In this document: positions 40,205 through 49,288 of the stretch, piece by piece | How positions within the stretch are numbered: position 1 is the first letter of the stretch | Layout of the letters: each line of letters begins with the position of its first letter | Source of the DNA: Streptomyces graminofaciens | GTDB taxonomy: Bacteria; Actinomycetota; Actinomycetes; Streptomycetales; Streptomycetaceae | Direction of reading: 5' to 3' | DNA length: 64,000 nt | Assembly: GCF_030294945.1 (NCBI RefSeq) | Contig: NZ_AP018448.1 | Location: forward strand, 1,302,001 to 1,366,000 | The notes under the pieces: model-generated | The model's database searches: none | The model's input: the letters and a program-made list of their open reading frames with translations, nothing else | Told to the model about the DNA's origin: nothing | Made by a program: the position numbers and the translations under genes

Positions 40205-41806
40205 ATGACTTCGTTCCGTCCTGCCCCGAATTGGCTGGCCGACGCCGTCTTCTACCAGATCTATCCGCAGTCCTTCGCCGACTCCGACGATGACGGCATC
40301 GGCGACTTGGGCGGCATCACCGAGCACCTCGATCATCTGGCCCGGCTGGGCGTCAACGCCGTCTGGCTGAACCCCTGCTTCGTCTCGCCGTTCCGCGACG
40401 CCGGGTACGACGTGGCCGACTATCTGAACGTGGCCCCGCGCTACGGCTCGAACGACGATCTCGCCAAGCTCGTCGAGGAGGCGGGCCGCCACGGCATCCG
40501 CATCCTGCTCGACCTGGTCGCCGGGCACACCTCGATCGACCACCCGTGGTTCAGGGCCTCCGCAGACGACCCCGACGATCACCGCTACATCTGGACGTCC
40601 GAGGGCCGCCCCGACGGTTTCGTCGCCTCCCCCGGCAGCCGCCCGGGCTCGTATCTCCCGAACTTCTTCGACTCGCAGCCCGCCCTCAACTTCGGATACG
40701 CGCGCGAGAACCCTGCCGAGCCCTGGCGGCTCCCGGTCGACGCCGAGGGGCCACGCGCCAACCGCCGGGCCCTCCGCGAGATCATGGACCACTGGCTGGG
40801 CCTCGGCATCTCCGGCTTCCGTGTCGACATGGCCGCGTCCCTCGTCAAGGACGACCCCGGGAAGACGGAAACCGCCCGTATCTGGACCGAGCTGCGGCAC
40901 TGGCTGGACTCCGCCCACCCGGACGCCGTGCTGCTCGCGGAGTGGGGTGAGCCCGAGGTGTCGATCCCGGCGGGCTTCCACGCCGACTTCTTCCTCCATT
41001 TCGGCGGGCCCACCGACGGCCTGGCCCTGCGCTCGCTGTGGAACAACGGCACGGGCACGGTCCACGAGAACTGGGACCCCCTCGACTGCTTCTTCGACCC
41101 CGACGGCAGGGGTTCACCGCGCCCCTTCGTCGAGGCCTGGCAGCAGGCGTCCACGGCCGTCGACGACCGGGGCTTCGTCTCCCTCCCCACCGCCAACCAC
41201 GACTTCTCCCGCCTCAACTGCGGCCTCCGCACGGCCGCACAGCTCCCCGCCGCCTTCGCCTTCCAGCTCACCTGGCCGACGCTCCCCGCGATCTACTACG
41301 GCGACGAGATCGGCATGCGCTACGTCCCCGGCCTCCCCGACAAGGAGGGCAGCGTCCTCGGCCCCCGATACAACCGCGCGGGCTCCCGCACCCCCATGCA
41401 GTGGGACGACACCCCGAACGCGGGCTTCTCCACGGCCCCCGCCGACCGGCTCTACCTCCCCGTCGACCCCGCCCCCGACCGCCCGACCGTCGCCGCCCAG
41501 CACGCCGACGCCACCTCCCTCCTCCACCTCGTACGCCGCCTCGTCGCCCTGCGCACCCGCACCCCCGAACTCGGCTCCCGGGGCACGGTGGAGGTCCTCC
41601 ACGCCGGATATCCGCTCGTGTACGTACGGGGCGGGCGGTATCTCGTGGTCGTCAACCCGCAGCGCAACGCGGCGAGTTGGGCGTACGGCGAAACGCGTGC
41701 CCTGCGGCCGGTCGAGGTCGCCGGTGTTGCGGTCGAGGGCGGTGGCACGGTCGTGGCGGAGGGCTTCGGGTACGGGATCTTCGAGTTCGACGAGCAGACG
41801 GAGTAG
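40205..41806 (+). CDS. Glycoside hydrolase family 13 enzyme (alpha-glucosidase/amylase-like)
   Basis: A 533-aa cytosolic GH13 protein. Conserved regions are FYQIYPQSFADSDDDGIGDL, DLVAGHTS, the nucleophile in GFRVDMAAS, the acid/base in LLAEWGEPE and the third acid in PTANHDFSR. The DGIGDLGGI block suggests oligosaccharide-type subfamilies (alpha-glucosidase, oligo-1,6-glucosidase or trehalose-related) rather than secreted amylase. ATG 40205 is chosen because the family start MTSFRPAPNWL follows. Confidence 0.9.
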   Translation: MTSFRPAPNWLADAVFYQIYPQSFADSDDDGIGDLGGITEHLDHLARLGVNAVWLNPCFVSPFRDAGYDVADYLNVAPRYGSNDDLAKLVEEAGRHGIRILLDLVAGHTSIDHPWFRASADDPDDHRYIWTSEGRPDGFVASPGSRPGSYLPNFFDSQPALNFGYARENPAEPWRLPVDAEGPRANRRALREIMDHWLGLGISGFRVDMAASLVKDDPGKTETARIWTELRHWLDSAHPDAVLLAEWGEPEVSIPAGFHADFFLHFGGPTDGLALRSLWNNGTGTVHENWDPLDCFFDPDGRGSPRPFVEAWQQASTAVDDRGFVSLPTANHDFSRLNCGLRTAAQLPAAFAFQLTWPTLPAIYYGDEIGMRYVPGLPDKEGSVLGPRYNRAGSRTPMQWDDTPNAGFSTAPADRLYLPVDPAPDRPTVAAQHADATSLLHLVRRLVALRTRTPELGSRGTVEVLHAGYPLVYVRGGRYLVVVNPQRNAASWAYGETRALRPVEVAGVAVEGGGTVVAEGFGYGIFEFDEQTE

Positions 41807-41807
41807 A

Positions 41808-41824
41808 TCACTCACACAGAGTGA
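41808..41824. terminator. Short hairpin after the GH13 gene
   Basis: TCACTC-ACACA-GAGTGA forms a perfect 6-bp stem immediately after the TAG stop. It is weak by itself; a modest terminator or chance dyad. Confidence 0.35.
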
Positions 41825-42011
41825 CCACAGCCCTGGCTCAGGGCATGCCACGGCGACCCCGGCAAGGCCCGTACGCACTGGCGCGAAGAGTCGCTCAGGC
41901 CGATGCGATCATCCCCGCCGACAGATCGATGTCCGCCCCGCACAGGCCAGGAAGCCGGGGCCGGCTCCGGAGCGCTTTTTCACCATGACCGGCGTCGGCC
42001 ATACCCATCGC

Positions 42012-43256
42012 TCAGAGGCGGACAGGCAGCGCCCGCACGCTGTTGCCGACGAAGCTCGCGTGACGGGCGAGTCCGGCCTCGGGGACGGCCAGCTCCAGGT
42101 CCGGGAAACGGGCGAACAGCCGCTCCAGGGCGATGCCGGCCTCCAGGCGGGCCAGCGGGGCGCCCAGGCAGTAGTGGGCCCCGTGCCCGAGCGACAGATG
42201 CCGCACGGCGTCGGGACGTACGGGCCGGGTGATGTCGAAGCGGTCGGCGTCCGGGCCGTGCGCGGCCGGGTCGCGCCCCGCCGCCGAGTAACCGGCCAGT
42301 ACGGGCGTCCCCTTGGGGATCAGCACACCGCCGACGGTCAGGTCCCGTACGGGATAGCGGAACGGAAAGTAGCTGACCGGCGCGTCCCAGCGCAGGGTCT
42401 CCTCGACCACGTCCGCCCAGCTCGCCTTGGCGTCCCGGACGAGTTCGAGTTGGTCCCGATGCCCGCACAGGGCGCGTACGGCGTTGGTGATCAGGTTCAG
42501 CGTGGTCTCGTGCCCGGCGACGATCATCAGCACGAGGGTGCCGATGAGTTCCTCGTGGCTCAGCCGGTCGCCGCCCTCGTCGCGGGCCGCGATGAGGGCG
42601 CTGGTGAGGTCGTCACCGGGCCGCTCGGCGCGGGCGGCGGCGATCGCGCCGAGCAGCGCCAGCAGGTCGCGGTTGGCCGCGATGGCCTCCTCGGGGGCGA
42701 TGTCGGTGGCCACCACCTGGTTGGACAGACGGTGCAGCGTGTCGCGGTGCTCGGCGTCGACTCCGAACAACTCGCCGATGACGCCCATCGGCAACGGCAT
42801 GGCGAAGTGCCGCCGCAGATCGGCGACACCGCCGTCGGCCTCGGCCGCCTCCGCCAGATCGTCGAGCAGCCGTGCGGTCAACTCCTCGATCCAGGGCCGG
42901 AGTTCCTCGACCCGCCGAGCCGTGAACGCCTTGCTCACGAGTGACCGCAGCCGCCGGTGGTCGTCCCCGTCGGCGGTCGTCATCCCGCGTACGGTCGCGA
43001 AGGTCCGCAGCGGCCAGCCGGGGGCGATCCGGCCGTCCCGCAAGGCGGTGAAGTGCCGGGCGTCCTTGGCGACTTCGGCGTGGGCGAGGAACTCCCTGAG
43101 CGCGTCGTGGCCGAGAACCGCCGCGCCCTCCACCCCGCCCGGCAGCACCACCGACGTGACGGAACCTCGCGCGAGGAGTCGGGCGTTCGCGGCGTGCGGA
43201 CAGCCGCCGGCCGGGTCCATGCGATGAGGCTGGGCGACCGGCGAGGTGTCGTCCAC
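42012..43256 (-). CDS. Cytochrome P450
   Basis: A 414-aa bacterial class I P450. It has the oxygen-binding I-helix AGHETT, the ExxR segment ETLR and the heme loop LGHGAHYCLG with the Cys ligand; the usual leading Phe is replaced by Leu. The GTG start follows GGAGATCC. It is 11 bp from the upstream sulfatase-like gene on the same strand, so the two may be cotranscribed. No ferredoxin gene is adjacent. Substrate unknown. Confidence 0.93.
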   Translation of the reverse strand: MDDTSPVAQPHRMDPAGGCPHAANARLLARGSVTSVVLPGGVEGAAVLGHDALREFLAHAEVAKDARHFTALRDGRIAPGWPLRTFATVRGMTTADGDDHRRLRSLVSKAFTARRVEELRPWIEELTARLLDDLAEAAEADGGVADLRRHFAMPLPMGVIGELFGVDAEHRDTLHRLSNQVVATDIAPEEAIAANRDLLALLGAIAAARAERPGDDLTSALIAARDEGGDRLSHEELIGTLVLMIVAGHETTLNLITNAVRALCGHRDQLELVRDAKASWADVVEETLRWDAPVSYFPFRYPVRDLTVGGVLIPKGTPVLAGYSAAGRDPAAHGPDADRFDITRPVRPDAVRHLSLGHGAHYCLGAPLARLEAGIALERLFARFPDLELAVPEAGLARHASFVGNSVRALPVRL

Positions 43257-43267
43257 CTGGGATCTCC

Positions 43268-44965
43268 TTACGGCGCGGGCGATTCGGCGGCACTCGGCTC
43301 CTGACCGTACGCGGTCAGGAAGCGGTCGCGGAAGGCGTCCATTCGCCAGACCGGGGCATCGGCGCCGGGTTTCAGTCCGTCGGACCAGCCCCAGTCGTCG
43401 ATGCGGTCGAGCACCTTCGGGTCATGGGCGACGATCGTCACCGGCACATCATGACTGGCACGGTTTCCGCTGACCCGGGCCATCGGCTGGTGGTCGCCGA
43501 GGAAGACGAGCACGGTGTCCTCGTCGCCGTACTTCGTCACGTAGTCCAGGAGGCTGCGCAGCGAGTACCGGATCGACTTGGCGTACTCCTCCTTCACCTC
43601 GACGGGGTCGGTGAAGACGTCCGCGGGGTCCTTGCCCGCCTTCTGGATGGGCTTGTAGACGGAGCCGTCGCCGACCTCGTCCCAGCCGATCGTCTTCGGC
43701 AGGGGCGCCCAGGGCTGGTGGCTGGAGGTCAGGACGATCTCCGACATCAGCGGTTTGCCGCCCTTCTTGGCGGCCTCCAGTCGTTCGAACGCGGTCAGGG
43801 TGTACTGGTCGGGCATGGTCGACCAGCTGAACTTGGGGCCGCGGTAGCCGAGGTCACGGGAGTCGTAGACCTTGTCGAAGCCGTAGAAGTCGCCCTCCGG
43901 CCAGTTGTACTGCACGCCCGGCACGACTCCGACCGTCCGCCAGTCCCCTGTCCTGGCGAAGGCGCCGGGCAGGGTGAGCCGCCGGCCTGCGGTGACGGTG
44001 CGGTAGCGGTTCTGGTTGTCGATCCACAGGCCGGTCAGGAACGTGGAGTGGCCGAGCCAGCTGCTGCCGCCGTACGTGGCCGAGGTGAGCCAGCCGCTCT
44101 TCGCCGCGAACCCCTCCTCGCGCAGCGCCTCGCCCTCCTCGTCGAGCGTCGCGTCCACGCCGGGTGCGATCGCCGGGTCCTCCAGGGCGGCGCGGCCGTA
44201 GCTCTCGATGAACGTGATCATGACGTCCTTGCCGCGCAGCCCGGTCAGCAGCCGATCGGCGGGAACATCGGCGAACGCGTCCTTGTTGACGTCCTCGGCG
44301 AACGCCGCCTCGTCCTTCAGGGTCGCCTGGACCCGCCCCCAGCGGTCCTGTACGAAGCCGATCGTGTTCCGGGAGGCCAGGGGCGTGTCCCCGAGGAGCG
44401 TCAGGCCGAGCGCGGAGCAGGTGAGCCACACCGTGCCTGCGACGACCGTCCCCCGGACCGCGCGCTCCCGGTCCCGGTCCATGAGGCGGGTGAGCCGGAC
44501 CACCGCCAGTGCCATCACGGCGAACACCGCCAGGACGAGGAGCACGACGGCGACGACGGCACCGACCGCGCCCGCGCCGCCGAGGGTGTCCTTCAGATAC
44601 GACTCGGCGTCGTCCAGCAGCCCCCAGTCGAGGACCACGTTGAAGCCTCGGCCGAGGAACATGTTGAAGCCGATGTCCAGCAGTTTCACGACCACCAGCG
44701 CGGCGAGCCCCATCCCGATCAGCACCGCCACGACCAGCCTCGGTCTGCGCGGCAGGACCAGCAGCAGGGCCGCGCCGAGGATCGGCTCGACGGGGACGCG
44801 CACGAAGGACCGAGCCTCGAAATACGCCAGGTTGCCGGGCAGCAGCAGCGCGAGAAGCACCAGGGCGGCGGCCAGCGCCGTGATCCCCCACGACACACCG
44901 CGCGCGGCCACGGGGTACTTCCGCCGGAACGCCTCCGCGTACTTCCCGAACCTCAAAGGCGACAC
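43268..44965 (-). CDS. LTA synthase-like membrane sulfatase/phosphoglycerol transferase
   Basis: A 565-aa protein with an N-terminal membrane domain of about five helices (residues 20-190) and an extracytoplasmic alkaline-phosphatase-superfamily domain: KDVMITFIESYGR, GGSSWLGHSTFLTGL, SEIVLTSSHQPWAPLP and LVFLGDHQPMARVSG with metal-binding Asp-His. Relatives polymerise or transfer glycerol phosphate on lipid carriers. The exact role here is not shown. GTG 44965 is preferred (AAGGAA upstream); an in-frame GTG at 45022 lacks a ribosome site. It is divergent from the Rho paralogue. Confidence 0.85.
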   Translation of the reverse strand: MSPLRFGKYAEAFRRKYPVAARGVSWGITALAAALVLLALLLPGNLAYFEARSFVRVPVEPILGAALLLVLPRRPRLVVAVLIGMGLAALVVVKLLDIGFNMFLGRGFNVVLDWGLLDDAESYLKDTLGGAGAVGAVVAVVLLVLAVFAVMALAVVRLTRLMDRDRERAVRGTVVAGTVWLTCSALGLTLLGDTPLASRNTIGFVQDRWGRVQATLKDEAAFAEDVNKDAFADVPADRLLTGLRGKDVMITFIESYGRAALEDPAIAPGVDATLDEEGEALREEGFAAKSGWLTSATYGGSSWLGHSTFLTGLWIDNQNRYRTVTAGRRLTLPGAFARTGDWRTVGVVPGVQYNWPEGDFYGFDKVYDSRDLGYRGPKFSWSTMPDQYTLTAFERLEAAKKGGKPLMSEIVLTSSHQPWAPLPKTIGWDEVGDGSVYKPIQKAGKDPADVFTDPVEVKEEYAKSIRYSLRSLLDYVTKYGDEDTVLVFLGDHQPMARVSGNRASHDVPVTIVAHDPKVLDRIDDWGWSDGLKPGADAPVWRMDAFRDRFLTAYGQEPSAAESPAP

Positions 44966-45039
44966 CCGACGTTCCTTCCGCGCGACAACCGGCCGTTCCC
45001 TCTGTACGGGGGCCGAGCGCACCAGTTCAGGGGCCGCAG

Positions 45040-45056
45040 GTTAGGAAATCCCTAAC
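45040..45056. promoter_or_regulatory. Dyad between divergent sulfatase and Rho-paralogue genes
   Basis: GTTAGG-AAATC-CCTAAC is a perfect 6-bp inverted repeat in a locally AT-rich patch, 75 nt upstream of the sulfatase start and within the promoter zone of both genes. It is a candidate shared operator. Confidence 0.45.
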
Positions 45057-45087
45057 ATCTGATGACAGTTGGTGGTACGCTGCCGTT

Positions 45088-45314
45088 GGCACGTGTGCTT
45101 GTCCGGTCCTGGACGCCGGTGCCGTCTCCTCTCACCACTTGAGATCCCCGCCGATGAACCATGCGTCGGCTTTCCCGCACCACCTCTCCTGGACGACCGC
45201 GAGCGGTTCCTTCGCGCTCATGCGTCCCTCCCGACAGGTGTGTGCCTTTCCCTCTCCCCTCCCCTTCCTGACGCGCCTCGCGCGCTTTTCGCGAAGTCCA
45301 TGAAAGGACCTCCC
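45088..45314 (+). promoter_or_regulatory. C/T-rich leader of the Rho paralogue
   Basis: The 227 nt before the start codon are strongly C- and T-rich and poor in A on the coding strand, especially 45205-45292, with no long hairpins. This is the composition of a Rho-utilisation site. Rho genes are commonly autoregulated by termination in their own leader, which is the likely role here; that role is inference. Confidence 0.45.
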
Positions 45315-46463
45315 ATGACCAGCACCACACTCGAACACACCCCCGCCTCCCGGCAGCAGGCCCCGACGCCGGTCACCGGCGTCCTCGACATCGCCCAGGG
45401 CGGGCAGGGGCATCTGCGCGCCGTCAGCGGCGAGTCCACCGCCGCCGACCCGCAGGTCCCGGCCGCCGTCGTCCGCCGGTACGGCCTGCGCAAGGGCGAC
45501 ACCGTCCACGGCGTACGCCTCGGACAGCGCGGCCTCATCGAGGTCGAGCGGATCAACGGCCGTACGCCCGAGGAACTGCGCGGCCGGCCGCACTTCCGTG
45601 ACCTCACCCCGCTGCACCCGCACGAGCGGCTCCATCTCGAACACCCGGCGAGCGGAGTGACCGGACGCCTCGTCGACCTGGTCGCACCCGTCGGCAAGGG
45701 CCAGCGCGGTCTGATCGTGGCGCCGCCCAAGACCGGCAAGACGGTCCTGCTCCAGCAGCTGGCCGCCGCGGTCGCCGCCAACCACCCCGCAAGCCATCTG
45801 ATGGTGGTGCTGCTCGACGAGCGGCCCGAGGAGGTGACCGACATGCGGCGCTCGGTGCGCGGCGAGGTGTACGCGTCGACGTTCGACCGGACGCCGAAGC
45901 AGCACATCGCGCTCGCCGAACTCGTCGTGGAGCGCGCCAAGCGGTTCGTCGAACAGGGCGAGGACGTCGTCATCCTGCTCGACTCGCTGACCCGGCTGTG
46001 CCGGGCCCACAACAACGCGGCCGCCGCCGGTGGCCGCACCCTCAGCGGCGGAGTCGACGCCGCCGCGCTGCACGGGCCCAAGCGGCTCTTCGGTGCCGCG
46101 CGCGAGACCGAGGAGGCCGGCTCGCTGACCATCCTCGCCACCGCCCTGGTGGAGACCGGCTCCCGCGCCGACGACTTCTTCTTCGAGGAACTCAAGGGCA
46201 CCGGCAACATGGAACTCCGCCTCGACCGGGCCCTCGCCGACCGGCGCGTCTTCCCCGCCGTCGACATCGTCCCGTCCGGCACCCGCCGCGAGGAACTCCT
46301 TCTGTCCGCGCCCGAGTTGACGGCCGTGCGAGGGCTGCGACGTGCCCTGCGCCCACGCGAGGGCCAGGCGAACATGGAGACCCTGCTGGAGCGGCTGCGC
46401 GCCACGCCGAACAACGCGGCCTTTCTGCGGCAGGTGCAGCCCACACTGCCGAACGCCTCTTGA
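45315..46463 (+). CDS. rho: Short transcription termination factor Rho paralogue
   Basis: A 382-aa RecA-type RNA helicase. The RNA-binding N-terminal domain is compact (TPVTGVLDIAQGGQGHLR). The P-loop is APPKTGKTVLL, followed by LLDERPEEVTDM, Walker B VVILLDSLTRL with RAHN, and the R-loop GTGNMELRLDR. All ATPase motifs are intact. It lacks the 200-300-residue Arg/Asp/Gly-rich N-terminal insertion of the main actinobacterial Rho, so it is probably a second Rho rather than the housekeeping one. It stands alone behind a C-rich leader. Confidence 0.9.
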   Translation: MTSTTLEHTPASRQQAPTPVTGVLDIAQGGQGHLRAVSGESTAADPQVPAAVVRRYGLRKGDTVHGVRLGQRGLIEVERINGRTPEELRGRPHFRDLTPLHPHERLHLEHPASGVTGRLVDLVAPVGKGQRGLIVAPPKTGKTVLLQQLAAAVAANHPASHLMVVLLDERPEEVTDMRRSVRGEVYASTFDRTPKQHIALAELVVERAKRFVEQGEDVVILLDSLTRLCRAHNNAAAAGGRTLSGGVDAAALHGPKRLFGAARETEEAGSLTILATALVETGSRADDFFFEELKGTGNMELRLDRALADRRVFPAVDIVPSGTRREELLLSAPELTAVRGLRRALRPREGQANMETLLERLRATPNNAAFLRQVQPTLPNAS

Positions 46464-46538
46464 TGCATCCGGGTGCTCGATCCGCCCACCCGGCCCTGGC
46501 ATCCCGGCGTAGGGCCGGTCCGTTCCTACGTTTGCGGG

Positions 46539-47729
46539 ATGACCATCGGATTCTCATCCCGCACCGCAATCTGCTGCTCCGCCGTCTGTGCGATCGGCGT
46601 CCTCGCGCTCGCCTCGACGGGCCCGGCGCACGCCCGCGCCGGAGCGGGAGCCGAGCGCCAGGACGGGCCCGGCCCCAGCGCCACGCAGGAACCGCCGTCG
46701 CTGCACGGGCGGGACACACAGGTGCGACCTCGGTCCGGGGCCCCCGGGGTTCCCCGTGACGTCTCCGCGTTGTCGTGGCTGGTGGCCGACGTAAGGACCG
46801 GCGAGGTGCTCGCCGCACACGACGCCCACCGCAAGCTGCCGCCCGCGAGCACACTGAAGACCCTGTTCGCGCTCACCGTGCTGCCCTCGCTCCCGGCGGG
46901 CCTCAGACACACCGTCAAGGGCGAGGAGCTGGCGGGCATCGGCGAAGGAAGCAGCCTCGTCGGCCTCAGGGAGAACGGCACCTACCGCGTGGCCGACCTG
47001 TGGCGCGGTGTCTTCCTCAGCTCCGGCAACGACGCCGTGCACGTACTGGCCGCGCTGAACGGCGGCTGGCGTACGACCGCCGAGCGGATGCAGGCCAAGG
47101 CCCGCTCCCTGGGGGCCCGAGACACCAAGGTCGTCTCGCCCGACGGCTACGACGCGCCCGGCCAGGTGTCGTCGGCGTTCGACCTGGCGGTGTTCGGACG
47201 CGCCGGGCTGCGCAACCCGGAGTTCGCCGCGTACGCCGCGACGGCCACGGCGAAGTTCCCGGCGGGCGACTGGTCGTACGACATCCAGAACACCAACCGG
47301 CTGCTCACCGGCGCCGGAGTCGACCCCTATCCGGGGCTCATCGGCATCAAGAACGGCTACACCACCAACGCCGGCAACACCCTCGTCGCCGCCGCCCGTC
47401 GGGGCGGGCGCACCCTCGTCGTCACCGTGATGAACCCTCAGGCGGGCGGCGGCTTGACCGTGTACGAGGAGGCCCGGTCGCTGCTCGACTGGGGTTTCCA
47501 GGCCGCCGGCCGCGTGGAGCCCGTGGGTTCGCTCCTCCCACCACGCCCCGCGCCCGCACTGCTGGCCGCCGGCCCGGAGGCGCTCCCCGCACGCGAAGAG
47601 GCAGAGGAGGAGACGGCCACGGGTCCCGGCTGGCGGGAGGTGGGGGCGATCTCGGGCGCGGCCGGGTTCGGGGCGGCGGCCGTGGCGCTGACACTGCGGC
47701 TCAAGGGCGGCAGGCCCACCCGTGACTGA
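46539..47729 (+). CDS. D-alanyl-D-alanine carboxypeptidase (PBP5-like)
   Basis: A 396-aa exported peptidase S11. Signal peptide residues 1-33, a Pro/Gly-rich spacer, then the penicillin-binding domain with SxxK = STLK, SxN = SGN in LSSGNDAV, and the third motif as KNG (IKNGYTT) in place of KTG. A hydrophobic helix and basic tail (LTLRLKGGRPTRD) anchor it in the membrane. It trims the terminal D-Ala of peptidoglycan stem peptides. The KTG-to-KNG change is seen in other actinobacterial members. Confidence 0.9.
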   Translation: MTIGFSSRTAICCSAVCAIGVLALASTGPAHARAGAGAERQDGPGPSATQEPPSLHGRDTQVRPRSGAPGVPRDVSALSWLVADVRTGEVLAAHDAHRKLPPASTLKTLFALTVLPSLPAGLRHTVKGEELAGIGEGSSLVGLRENGTYRVADLWRGVFLSSGNDAVHVLAALNGGWRTTAERMQAKARSLGARDTKVVSPDGYDAPGQVSSAFDLAVFGRAGLRNPEFAAYAATATAKFPAGDWSYDIQNTNRLLTGAGVDPYPGLIGIKNGYTTNAGNTLVAAARRGGRTLVVTVMNPQAGGGLTVYEEARSLLDWGFQAAGRVEPVGSLLPPRPAPALLAAGPEALPAREEAEEETATGPGWREVGAISGAAGFGAAAVALTLRLKGGRPTRD

Positions 47730-48865
47730 CCGACCGGCAGCCCCAGCAGCAGACCGAGCGTGATCCACACATAGGTGTTGCTGCCGAGGAAGCCGTCGGC
47801 GCCGGACGCGTCGTCGAACCACAGCCAGACGACACTGCTGCACATCACCGCGTACGGCACCACCGTGAGCGGCAGCAGACGGCGGTGGCGGAGCAGTACC
47901 GCGAAGGCCGGCAGCAGCCAGACCAGGTGGTGGACCCAGGTGATGGGGCTGACCAGGCACGCGGTCAGTCCGGTGAGGGCGAACGCGGCGGCCCGGTCCC
48001 CGGCGCGGACCGCCGCCCGCGCCCGCCACGCCCACACACCCAGCACCGTGAGGACGATCAGCGCCCAGACGGCGTGGCTGCGCCCAGACGGCACGGGTCG
48101 GCTCGTGCGGTGCCGCGAGCCGGGCCAGGACACCTGCAGCGACTGGTTGGAGACATCGTCGAGGCGGCCGATGCGGCTCGTGTCCCACAGCGCCTCGGTC
48201 CAGTAGAAGCGGGACGCGTCCGGGGCGATGTGGGCCGCCGCCGCGGTGGCGCCACGGCTACGGCCGTCGCGAGCCCGGCGGCGCGCCACCGCCGGGCGAG
48301 CAGGAGAAGCCCGATGAAGATCGCGGGCGTCAGCTTCACCGCGGCGGCCAGGCCGATGCCGACACCGGCCCACCGTCCTCGGCCGGTGGACAACAGCCAG
48401 GCGTCCACGAGAACAAGGGCCGGCAGCAGGAGGTTCACCTGGCCGAAGCTGAAGGTGCCCCGGACGGGTTCGAGGAGCGCGAGCGCACAAGCACCGAGAA
48501 CGACGCCGAAGCGGCCGTGGCGGCGCAGCAGCGGTCCGGCGAGCAGATACGCGATCGCCGCCAGCGCGGCCAGGATGAGCAGCAGGCAGAGGGCCACGGC
48601 AGTGTGCCAGCCGACCAGTGCCATCGGCAGCATGGCGACGGCCGCGAACGGCGGGTAGGTGAAGCCGTACGTCGTCCGGCACCCGGTAGTCGTAGATCCG
48701 GCCGCCGTGGTGGATCCAGGTGCCGACCGTGCCGTAGTAGACGCGCAGGTCGAACCAGTCGCGCAGGAGCGGGACGGTGGCGGTGGCGGTGAAGACGGCG
48801 ACGGCGGTCGTCAGGCCGAGTGCGAGGAGGGTGCGTGCGCGGTCGGTGCCGACGAGGTTTCTCAC
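47730..48865 (-). pseudogene. GT87/DUF2029 membrane mannosyltransferase with two frameshifts
   Basis: Three adjoining minus-strand segments in different frames together make one polytopic DUF2029 glycosyltransferase: TATVPLLRDWFDLRVYYGTV with GGRIYDY, then (after a shift near 48655) YGFTYPPFAAVAMLP through FGQVNLLLPALVLVDAWLL and AVKLTPAIFIGLLLL, then (after a shift near 48245) FYWTEALWDTSRIGRL and WVHHLVWLLPAF. The C-terminal frame has no stop before it runs antisense into the carboxypeptidase gene. Two frameshifts plus a lost stop favour a pseudogene; sequencing error cannot be excluded. GTG 48865 overlaps the preceding stop. Confidence 0.7.
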
Positions 48866-49080
48866 GCGGCCCGCTCCAGGACCGGCGCCCGGGACGCCTG
48901 GTGGGCCTGCCAGAGGACGACCAGCGCGAGCGCGCCGCCGCACACCGCGAGGGCTGTCTGTTCGGTGTCGGGCGGGCCGCCGCTCGGCAGTACGGCGAGT
49001 GCGAGGACCGCGCCGGCGGCCACGACCCCGCGCCGTACGGGACCGTTCGGCGCCGCCGCGGCTATGCGAGCGAAGTGGGC
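48862..49080 (-). pseudogene. C-terminal remnant of a membrane protein before GT87
   Basis: A frame ending at TGA (48864-48862) encodes RRGVVAAGAVLALAVLPSG and ALAVCGGALALVVLWQAHQ, the last two helices of a polytopic membrane protein, possibly another glycosyltransferase. Its stop overlaps the GT87 start (GTGA). Upstream it runs into a dispersed repeat and has no start, so only the tail remains. Confidence 0.45.
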
Positions 49081-49169
49081 TTCGCCGTGAGGAGAGACAG
49101 CGACGTGACTGGTAAATCGTCGGCTGCGGGTTCGTCGTGGCTTGTCGCGCAGTTCCCCGCACCCCCTTG
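49076..49169. repeat. Streptomyces dispersed intergenic repeat-like element
   Basis: On the minus strand the segment begins AAGGGGGTGCGGGGAACTG and continues through GACAAGCCACGACGAACC to a tail that would encode SHVAVSPHGEAHFARI. Sequences of this kind recur in many Streptomyces intergenic regions and gene ends, from memory. Only one copy was noticed in this window. Confidence 0.45.
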
Positions 49170-49288
49170 AAAGCGCTCCTGCTCGCCCTCCTCAGTACTG
49201 CAACGGTGGTCTGCATGAGCGGTCCGTGCGGCGCTTCCTCAAGAAGGGCATCCGCTCGGTCGGTGTGTGTCCGACCGCCGGGCCTCGG

